Assembly: GCA_021791495.1 (NCBI GenBank)
Contig: JAJYWN010000015.1
Span: 1-64,000 of the forward strand
Length of the DNA stretch: 64,000 bases
Direction: 5' to 3'
From: Bacillota bacterium
Lineage (GTDB): Bacteria; Bacillota; Sulfobacillia; JAJYWN01
Shown: positions 17,546 through 24,306 of the stretch, piece by piece
Layout: every line of letters begins with the position of its first letter
Numbering within the stretch: position 1 is the stretch's first letter
Position numbers and translations under genes: made by a program
The notes under the pieces: generated by a model
Told to the model about the DNA's origin: nothing
Seen by the model: only the letters and a program-made list of their open reading frames with translations
The model's database searches: none

Positions 17546-18001
17546 ATGAAAAGGCTGGTCAGGTGGGTGGCCTTTTCCGTCTCTGCGGTAGTGGTGCTCA
17601 TGACAGTGCAGATGGAATTGACGAGGCTCCTTGCGGCCATCCGTAGAGACACCGGTAGCGACATACGGTCTTGGCTGGTTCTGGGCCATATCGGGGGCAC
17701 AATCGCCGCGTTCGCCGTGACGGGCGTATTACTGGGCCTGGAAGGTTATCTGCGAGAACGCGCCCGTAGCGGCCGGTGGCAGGTCGATTGGCCGAGGGCG
17801 CTCGCACTCGGACTCCCCATGGCTCTGATTGCTCTCAGCAACATCTGGATCTTCCTCATTCCAGCATCGTTCGACCAGGCTTTCAGCCTCTGGTGGAGCC
17901 GCCTGCCCATGGGGCTGGTCAACGGTCCCTTGTCCTACCTGGCCGGAACAATCGCCGGATACGCCATCATCTCGAGTTTCCGCAAGCCGTCCACCGATTA
18001 G
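17546..18001 (+). CDS. Four-helix membrane protein of unknown function
   Basis: A 151-residue membrane protein with hydrophobic segments near residues 5-22, 43-65, 84-105 and 120-142. Conserved-looking polar stretches are MELTRLLAAIRRDTGSDIRS and the loop after GLEGYL. I do not know the family. It is the intact paralogue of the truncated gene at 13835-14152, including the same leader (GAGTGGACAATCTGA, then GATGAGGAG). The surroundings are toxin-antitoxin genes and gene relics. Confidence 0.7.
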   Translation: MKRLVRWVAFSVSAVVVLMTVQMELTRLLAAIRRDTGSDIRSWLVLGHIGGTIAAFAVTGVLLGLEGYLRERARSGRWQVDWPRALALGLPMALIALSNIWIFLIPASFDQAFSLWWSRLPMGLVNGPLSYLAGTIAGYAIISSFRKPSTD

Positions 18002-18250
18002 CCCGGCAGCCCAAATGGCGAGTGAGAAGAAATGGCGGCCGCCCTGAGCGAGGGCTGGGAGTCGGACATTCACGCCTCAGTGGTCAGTTGGAATCGCTAC
18101 GAAGGCCAAGCCGGTCACCGAGAATGGCGGCGGGTCGCAACCGCTTCCAGAAGGGTTCGAAACACCCTTCTACACCTCGATCATCCTTGGCCGGTCTGAG
18201 GTCAGGTTTCTCGGAGGATAAGAGCCATACCCCAGCCGCCCGACCTGACC

Positions 18251-19107
18251 GTGAAGAGCAGGGCCGGCAAGGTCCGGTTCTACACCGTTCCCAAAGGTCG
18301 GCTCGCCCCGTGCGTCCCAGACCTGCTTACAGACGAAATCTGTTTGGAGGCGGATTCACGGATCCTAGCGGAGATAGAGGACTCGAAGCCGGTCAGTCCA
18401 TCGACTGAGCCGCAGGCCTTTTGGATAGGGGGCATTATGGACCGGACGCTCGTGGTGTTGGGCGCGCCCGCTGGCCCGACCGGGCGGGCCCTGCTCTTCA
18501 GTGAGATCTCGTTGGGTTCGGTCTACGACCTCAGGCTGGTCACTGTGCGGGACAAAACGCCTGCCAAACCCTTGTTCACTCTCCTTGGCGTTCCCGCTAA
18601 CGGCTTAACGCTTATGCTTCCGCCCGCCCGCGCGACGGTCAACGTCTATCTCGATGACGGCAGTTGCCTCACCCCTCACCAGGCTGAGCTTCCAGCTCTT
18701 CTTCCCAAATCGGGCCACCGGCAAGCTCCAACTGGAGATACGCACTGTAGTCTACCAGGGCGAGATTTCGACCCCGATATTGGCGATGGGCGAGCTCCTA
18801 GAAAGCCCCAAGCACCGGTCCCTTTCCCTGACTGTCCCGGCCGGCACCCGGGTGAATGGGTTGACCGGCTCGCGCGATCGACTCTTGGTCGCCGATCTTT
18901 CCAATGAACGAGAAGATGGCTTCCGGGGAGGGGCCTCGGAGGAGGCGTTCACCGTCGCGGCCATCGTCAATACCTTGCTGTCGAGCAACTTCGGGCTTTA
19001 CAACAAGGTGCAGCTTCTGATTGACGGCCACAAGGTGGACACCTTAGGGCGGCGGGGTCGGCATCTCACAGCCGCTACGGGTCAACGAGAAGCCGGTCGG
19101 CAAATGA
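18251..19107 (+). pseudogene. Frameshifted GerMN-domain protein gene
   Basis: Three successive frames together make one GerMN (sporulation/germination) protein. The first gives ATVNVYLDDGSCLT. The second, from about 18690, gives TGKLQLEIRTVVYQGEI, MGELLESPKHRS and AIVNTLLSSNFGLYNKVQLL. The third, from about 19046, gives GISQPLRVNEKPVGK and a stop at 19107. At least two indels (near 18690 and 19046) break it, and no start or signal peptide was found, so the 5' end may also be lost. Codon-like sequence begins earlier, around 18095. A related intact domain lies in the lipoprotein at 24307-26424. Confidence 0.75.
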
Positions 19108-19113
19108 TTCGGC

Positions 19114-19150
19114 AGGTGGAAGGAATTGGTGGCGACCCGGCGAACCGTCT
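19114..19150 (+). repeat. Dispersed repeat, copy 3
   Basis: Contains GGAAGGAATTGG, 8 bases, CGGCGAACCGTC, starting 7 bases after the GerMN pseudogene stop. The second DUF433 gene starts about 50 bases downstream. Confidence 0.75.
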
Positions 19151-19197
19151 CGACAGCCTGGTTGCAGCCCGTGTTTCGGAAGGGGATAAGCCCCGTG

Positions 19198-19455
19198 ATG
19201 CCGGTCCCGGTCAGGAAGTACGGCCGGGTGGTAATCGACCCGGAGCTTCAAGCTGGCACCCCGGTGATTGCGGGAATCCACCTGACAGTGAGCGCCATGG
19301 GCTGCTTCGAGGCAGGGTACTCCGTCGATGACGTTATCAAGCGGTATCCATACCTTACCCGTGAAGACGTAGTTAGTGCTCTCCATTTGGCGGCGGTGCT
19401 CGTCGACCAGAGTAATCCGCAAATCCCAGGGGATCGTGGTTTTGCGGTGGGGTAG
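19198..19455 (+). CDS. DUF433 antitoxin, copy 2
   Basis: An 85-residue DUF433 protein: VRKYGRVVIDPELQAGTPVI, LTVSAMGCFEAGYSVDDVI and YPYLTREDVVSALHLAAVLV. The ATG at 19198 has a GGAAGGGG site about 13 bases upstream. One residue is missing in the helix SAMGCFEAG compared with SAILGCFEAG in copies 1 and 3. Its toxin partner downstream is frameshifted, so this antitoxin is now effectively an orphan. Confidence 0.8.
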   Translation: MPVPVRKYGRVVIDPELQAGTPVIAGIHLTVSAMGCFEAGYSVDDVIKRYPYLTREDVVSALHLAAVLVDQSNPQIPGDRGFAVG

Positions 19456-19690
19456 CAGAACCGCCAGGCTGACGGGCATCTTCCTGGGCGATGACATCTG
19501 CAGCGAGAACCTCGCAGCTCATCCGGACAACCGTCGTATATTGGTCGTACCGAGGGATCGAAGGAAGTCGGCCCATCCACGAAAGATCGGGGCGTAGGTG
19601 ATCCTGTCGCCCAATGTGACCTCTTGATTCTCACCCGAGGCAGGCTTCGTTTGCGGGGCACCGTGAAGGTATGCGGCGGCGTGATCGTTG
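19442..19690 (+). pseudogene. DUF5615 toxin, copy 2, frameshifted
   Basis: The start region encodes TGIFLGDDICSENLA, then the frame is lost and ends at KSAHPRKIGA. Downstream nucleotides still align with copies 1 and 3 (for example GACCTCTTGATTCTCACCCG), showing that the gene once continued to about 19690. Several indels inactivate it. Aspartate in the first acidic motif is also changed (FLGDD for FLDDD). Confidence 0.75.
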
Positions 19691-19716
19691 AGTGGTTCGG
19701 GAGGAGGTGAACTGCC

Positions 19717-19977
19717 ATGCCCGTGAAGGTGAGGAGGTACGGACGAGTGGTGATAGACCCGGAGATCCAGGCAGGTATCCCAGTCATTGAGGGGACACGG
19801 TTGACAGTGTGTGCGGTCCTTGCCCACCTGGCAGAAGGCTTGACCGTTGAGAGTGTCATTAACGACTTCCCGTACTTGGACCGCGCAGATGTGATCGACG
19901 CCATCCGTTTCGGGGCTGTGCTTTCCGACCAGAGAAACCCGCGAGTGCTGGGAATCTGGGATTTCGAAAGTGAGTAG
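19717..19977 (+). CDS. DUF433 antitoxin, copy 4 (divergent)
   Basis: An 86-residue DUF433 protein that differs most from the other copies: VRRYGRVVIDPEIQAGIPVI, LTVCAVLAHLAEGLTVESVI and FPYLDRADVIDAIRFGAVLS. GGGAGGAGG precedes the ATG, the best ribosome binding site of the series. No DUF5615 gene follows. A TnpB gene begins 36 bases downstream and may have displaced the toxin. A 3' fragment of yet another DUF433 gene lies beyond TnpB. Confidence 0.83.
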   Translation: MPVKVRRYGRVVIDPEIQAGIPVIEGTRLTVCAVLAHLAEGLTVESVINDFPYLDRADVIDAIRFGAVLSDQRNPRVLGIWDFESE

Positions 19978-20013
19978 TAGAACGTCCGTACAGGCCTTAG
20001 AGGAGTCGCAGTC

Positions 20014-21270
20014 ATGCTGATGGCACACCGGATTGCGCTCGATCCGAACAACAAGCAGGGGACCCACTTCGCGAGGGCCGCCGGCGTCGCGCGCTTTGCC
20101 TACAACTGGGGGCTCACCGAGTGGCAACGCCAGTATGAGGCGTGGAGGACCGACAATAGCTTGCCGAAACCATCGGAAGCGTCACTGCGGCGGCAACTGA
20201 ACGCCATCAAGCGTGAGCGGTTTCCGTGGATGCTGGAAGTGACCAAGAATGCTCCACAGATGGCCATCATGCAGCTTGGACAGGCCTTCCAGAACTTCTT
20301 TGCCGGCCGTGCCCGCTATCCCGTGTTTCGCAAGAAGGGGCACGACGACCGTTTTAGCATCACCAACGACCGGTTCCGCGTCGAAGGCCGCCGCATTCGC
20401 ATCCCCAACCTTGGCTGGGTACGGATGCGGGAGCGGTTGCGTTTCACTGGGAAGATCATGTCGGCCACAGTCTCCCGCGTGGCCGGCCGCTGGTTCGTTA
20501 GCATCACCGTGGACACCGCTGATCCGCCCAAGCGCCCCGCCGAAAACCAAGGCGTGGTGGGAGTGGATTTGGGCGTGTCTGCGTTGGCAACGCTCTCGAC
20601 TGGAGAAGTCGTCCCTGGACCCAAGCCACATGGGGCCCTACTTCTACGTCTGCGCCGCCTTTCGCGGAGCCTATCGCGGAAAAAGAGAGGTTCCGGCAAT
20701 CGGCGTAAGGCACGTCAGAAGTTGGCGAAACTGCACGCGCGTATCACGGACATCCGCGCCGACGCCCTGCACAAGCTCACGGCGGACCTGACGCGCCGAT
20801 TCCACACCATCGGCATTGAGGACCTGAACGTGCGTGGCATGCTCCGAAACCGTCACCTAGCCCGTTCCATCGCCGATATGGGCTTCTTTGAGTTCCGGCG
20901 GCAACTGAAATACAAGGCGAAACGGCGTGGCCGAACCGTAGTGGTGGCGGACCCTTGGTTCGCGTCGAGCAAGATGTGCTCGGTGTGCGGCAGTATCCGG
21001 CAAAAAGTGCCGCTGTCGGAGCGACAATGGACATGCCCCGTCTGTGGCGCACACCACAAGCGGGACCTGAATGCGGCCCGAAACCTGGCCGCCTACGCCG
21101 TGAGTTCCACGGTGTCTGCCTGTGAAGGGGAAGGCGCTGGCGCCGGTTGTGGCCGGCGTGAAACCGGCCCCAATGAAGCAGGAAGCCAGCACCAAGACTA
21201 CCTTAACGTAGGTTTGGGTGGGTCTGGCGGAACGGCGGTACTTGCTGACCAGTATAATCCACAAGTGTAA
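20014..21270 (+). CDS. tnpB: TnpB RNA-guided nuclease-like protein
   Basis: A 418-residue TnpB with an intact catalytic triad: Asp185 in GVDLGVSALATL, Glu269 in IGIEDLNVRGML and Asp351 in HHKRDLNAARNL. A zinc ribbon with Cys322, Cys325, Cys341 and Cys344 is also present. The N-terminal domain begins IALDPNNKQ and FAYNWGLTEW. TnpB is an RNA-guided DNA nuclease that favours retention of IS200/IS605 elements. The last dozen residues (TAVLADQYNPQV) are not TnpB but the end of a DUF433 gene read in frame, so the natural stop has been lost or replaced. The Met at codon 3 is an alternative start. Confidence 0.9.
   Translation: MLMAHRIALDPNNKQGTHFARAAGVARFAYNWGLTEWQRQYEAWRTDNSLPKPSEASLRRQLNAIKRERFPWMLEVTKNAPQMAIMQLGQAFQNFFAGRARYPVFRKKGHDDRFSITNDRFRVEGRRIRIPNLGWVRMRERLRFTGKIMSATVSRVAGRWFVSITVDTADPPKRPAENQGVVGVDLGVSALATLSTGEVVPGPKPHGALLLRLRRLSRSLSRKKRGSGNRRKARQKLAKLHARITDIRADALHKLTADLTRRFHTIGIEDLNVRGMLRNRHLARSIADMGFFEFRRQLKYKAKRRGRTVVVADPWFASSKMCSVCGSIRQKVPLSERQWTCPVCGAHHKRDLNAARNLAAYAVSSTVSACEGEGAGAGCGRRETGPNEAGSQHQDYLNVGLGGSGGTAVLADQYNPQV
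21232..21267 (+). pseudogene. 3' fragment of a fifth DUF433 gene
   Basis: About 36 bases at the end of the TnpB frame encode TAVLADQYNPQV and match the end of DUF433 copies 1 and 3 (AAVLADQSNPQV) at nearly all positions. The rest of that gene is missing. It marks where the TnpB segment joined an older DUF433 locus. Confidence 0.7.
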
Positions 21271-21338
21271 GGAGTCGCAGAGCGGCGGCGCGATCGATAT
21301 CTCCTAGCCGCTGCGAGCCAAGAGAAGCTCGTCGACAA

Positions 21339-21385
21339 GTATCCGCCAGGTGGAACGATTGGGGGTTCACGTACCTGGCGGATAC
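21339..21385. terminator. 13-bp perfect inverted repeat between converging genes
   Basis: GTATCCGCCAGGT at 21339-21351 and its exact complement at 21373-21385 enclose a 21-base loop. The repeat lies between the end of the TnpB segment (plus) and the end of the S9 peptidase (minus), so it could terminate both. The loop begins GGAACGATTGG, which resembles the dispersed repeat core. No U-tract follows on either strand. Confidence 0.45.
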
Positions 21386-21393
21386 GATCCAGC

Positions 21394-23388
21394 CTACATG
21401 TTCTCGATGGGCACCGGCTCAAGATCCTCCGCTGGCTGGAATCCAAACACCCGGGAGATGAAGTAGAACTCCGCCTCCAAGGCACGCTTGATGTTTTCGG
21501 CGCGGCGGAACCCATGGCCTTCCCCCGCGAAGGGCACATAGGCCACCGGAATACCCTTGGCCCGGAGCTTGGCCACCATGAGCTCGGCCTGGTTAGGAGG
21601 AACGACCTTGTCCTCCAACCCCTGGAAGAAGATGACCGGACAGGAGAAGCCGTCGGCATGGTACAGCGGTGACCGCTCGTGGTAGATGGCTATGTCCTCC
21701 GGGTACCGGCCGATGAGGCTGTCAAGGTACCTGGACTCGAACTTATGCGTCTCCTTGGCTAAGACCTCCAGGTCACTGACGCCGAAGTGGCTGGCGCCGG
21801 CCCGGAAGACATTCCGGAAGGCCAAGGCGGCAAGGGTGGTGTAACCACCGGCGCTGCCGCCCATGATCATGGTGCGGTTACCGTCGACCTCTCCCTTGGC
21901 TACCAGGTACCGCACGCCGGTAACGCAATCGTCCACGTCCACGACGCCCCATTTGCCGCGCAGGCGGCGCCGGTAGGAGCGGCCGTAGCCAATGCTCCCG
22001 CCATAGTTCACATCGAGGACCGCGAAACCCCGGCTGGTCCAGTACTGAATGCGCAGGTTGAGCGCGGCGGTGGTGGCGCCCACCGGACCACCGTGGCAGA
22101 CGACGCGCAGAGGTGGCAGTTCCCCCTTGGGGGCGACGAAATCCGGGTTCTGCGGACGGTAGTAGAAGGCATGGGCGGTGAGCCCGCCTTCCGTCGGGAA
22201 TTCAATGGCTTCGGGAACGGACAGGTAGGCCGGGGCCACAGCGACGTCCGTAGACCGGCGCAGGATTTCACTGCCCCCCTGTTCCGGGCGATAACGTACC
22301 ACACACGGGCCTTCCGTTGACGCCCCCCCGATGAAGACTACCCCGGCGGGACCGGCCCGCAGCCCGGCGATGACGGAGAAGGGTGTATCAAGGCGACGCA
22401 GACGGCCACCGTGTCCCTCCCCTTCCTCCGCCACGCCAAGGTTGGCCAGGCCATTCTGCACGTAAGCGCAATACAACTTGCTTCCGGCGGCCGCTTCCGG
22501 CGCACCTGGCGCGTCGAAGAAGTCGAAGGACGACGGCCGGAGACCCTTGGGGGCGCCGAACTCGGCCTCCATGGGCGCTACCGGCTGAATCTCGGAGCCT
22601 ACGAGGCGACAGATGTTCCACCAGCCGGTACGTTCCGACACGAAGTGGAGGATACCTTCAGGGGACCATTCCGGCTGGAAGACGGAATCTCCGGCTCCGC
22701 CGGCCGCGCGGCGGGTGTTGGTGAGAGTCCCGTCAGGTGCTAGATCGGCGAGCCAGAGTTCGGTGTCGTCCTAGGGCATGTTGGGGTGGTTCCAGGAGAT
22801 CCAGGCTAGCCTCGAGCCGTCCGGACTGACCCGGGGAGAGCAATAGAAATCATTTCCCTCGACCAGGACCTGACCCGCGACCAGCACCCGGCCGGCTTCA
22901 CTCGCCTCCAGGTCTAGCGCAACGATGGTATTGACCGCTTCCCGGCCCGGAACGGTATGGTCTTCCCGGACGCAGATAAGGCGGTTTCGGGGTCGGTCGA
23001 GGGTCGCGTCGGCGTAGCGCATGCCCGGGGTGGAGGTAATGGGCCGGGGTTGCGACCGCGGATCCTCGTTCAGGTCCAGCCGGTAGACCATCTGGTCGCT
23101 GAAGTTTGAGAAGAAGACGACCCCGTCGAACACGGAGAAAGCCCCGCCACCGTACTCATGGACGCGGGTGCGGACGTTGAAGGGGGGTGGGGTCAGGTCT
23201 TCCACCTGCCCTCCGGCGGTCATACGGCACAGGACAACCCGACCGCTTTCCCAAGGGCGGCCCTCGGTCCAATAGATGTCCTGGCCGTCAACAGCAACCT
23301 GCTCCAACTGCATCGTCCCGGCCACGACCATATCGGCGGTTATTGGTGAACGCCAAGCGCCATACGGTCTGACTTCCTTCAAAGCCAT
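21394..23388 (-). pseudogene. S9 (prolyl oligopeptidase/acyl-peptide hydrolase) gene with one in-frame stop
   Basis: One continuous frame of 664 codons encodes an S9C-type peptidase: an N-terminal beta-propeller, then an alpha/beta hydrolase with GGSAGGYTTLAAL (nucleophilic Ser), GLEDKVVPP (Asp) and GEGHGFRR (His). Codon 206 (22771-22773) is TAG in the context HPNMP-stop-DDTELW, where the family usually has tryptophan, so a single TGG-to-TAG change breaks it. Everything else is intact, which suggests a recent mutation, a sequencing error, or readthrough. A fragment of this gene is duplicated at 14943-15076. If functional, the enzyme would degrade oligopeptides in the cytosol. Confidence 0.88.
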
Positions 23389-23519
23389 CCTCTTCCGCCT
23401 CTCGGTATGTGAGCACGGGCATCCGCACCCGACGCCTGCCCATCAGGGTCTTTCCCCGTCCCTGTGTACCTTTCCAGGTCTATTTCACCCTCCCCTGCCT
23501 TCAGCTACTGGGTCCTGGT

Positions 23520-23553
23520 AGGTGGAAGGAATTGGGGTTGACTCGGCGAACCG
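23520..23553 (+). repeat. Dispersed repeat, copy 4
   Basis: Contains GGAAGGAATTGG, 8 bases, CGGCGAACCGTC, followed about 45 bases later by DUF433 copy 3. The 40 bases before it (ending CCCTCCCCTGCC) also resemble those before copy 2, so the repeated unit extends upstream. Confidence 0.75.
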
Positions 23554-23596
23554 TCCCGATGTCAGACCTACGTCCCGGAAGGGGAGAAACCCTACC

Positions 23597-23857
23597 TTGC
23601 CCGCCCCAATCAGAAAATATGGCCGGGTGGTGATTGACCCGGAGATTCAAGCCGGCACCCCGGTGATTGAGGGGACCCGCCTGACGGTAAGCGCCATATT
23701 GGGCTGCTTCGAGGCGGGATACTCCATTGATGATGTTATCGGACGATACCCATACCTTACCCGTAAGGACGTAATTAGTGCGCTCCGTTTTGCGGCGGTA
23801 CTTGCCGACCAGAGTAATCCGCAAGTGCCAAAGGATTGGGACTTTGGGGTGGAGTAA
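23597..23857 (+). CDS. DUF433 antitoxin, copy 3
   Basis: An 86-residue DUF433 protein and the most canonical of the set: IRKYGRVVIDPEIQAGTPVI, TRLTVSAILGCFEAGYSIDD and YPYLTRKDVISALRFAAVLA. It is about 90% identical to copy 1 by eye. The start is TTG behind GGAAGGGGAG; there is no ATG or GTG in the leader. The overlapping toxin gene has a 20-base deletion, so this antitoxin also lacks an intact partner. Confidence 0.83.
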   Translation: MPAPIRKYGRVVIDPEIQAGTPVIEGTRLTVSAILGCFEAGYSIDDVIGRYPYLTRKDVISALRFAAVLADQSNPQVPKDWDFGVE

Positions 23858-24234
23858 CCGAATCGTCAAACCGTCCGGGATCTTCCTTGACGATCGCCAA
23901 CTTCATCCGGGCAACCGTCGTGCCACTGGTCCTTACTAAGGAATCGAAGAAAGTTGCCCCCTTCACGAAGGACCAGGGGATCAAGGATATCGCCGCAGAA
24001 CTTGACCTACTGATTCTGACCCGCAACAAATCCCATTTCCGTGGAGCGGCGAAATCGTGCGGCGGCGTGGCCGTGATCGCCGAGACAAACGCCGAGTTGA
24101 TAGACCGCCTGGTTAAGGAAGTCCTTACCCTGGACCCATCCGTCCTGTACAAGGCCTACACGACCGCCAGCCGACGGGAGGTAACGGTGTTTCCGGGCGA
24201 CGGGGGACAGCCGTTGAGGCACCGCCGGCGCTAG
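23844..24234 (+). pseudogene. DUF5615 toxin, copy 3, with a 20-base deletion
   Basis: Compared with copy 1, the stretch between GACGAT and CGCCAACTTC lacks 20 bases near 23895. This removes part of the acidic N-terminal motif and shifts the frame. The remaining frame encodes ANFIRATVVPLVLTKES, LDLLILTRNKSHFRG and a full C-terminal helix (VAVIAETNAELIDRLVKEV) that copy 1 lacks. Joining the start of copy 1 to the end of this copy would give a complete toxin of about 140 residues. Confidence 0.78.
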
Positions 24235-24306
24235 CCTCAGCGTGGTGCGGTTCTGGGTTGCCATTAAGGACAAACGTCGTCTGTTTAGGCAGCAGAAAAG
24301 CCAAAC

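Larger units (their letters stand above)
20002..21280 (+). mobile_element. IS200/IS605-type segment carrying only tnpB
   Basis: The TnpB gene is bracketed by a 10-base direct repeat, GGAGTCGCAG, at 20002-20011 and 21271-21280. There is no TnpA transposase, so movement would need one in trans. IS605 elements normally leave no target duplication, so the repeats may be recombination joints rather than true ends, and the borders given are provisional. The last 200 bases of tnpB, with several GC-rich inverted segments around 21130-21190, are where a guide (omega) RNA would be expected. Confidence 0.55.

Noticed and set aside
20002-21280. GGAGTCGCAG direct repeats as a target-site duplication
   Set aside because: IS200/IS605 elements do not normally duplicate their targets, so the repeats are reported only as provisional borders.
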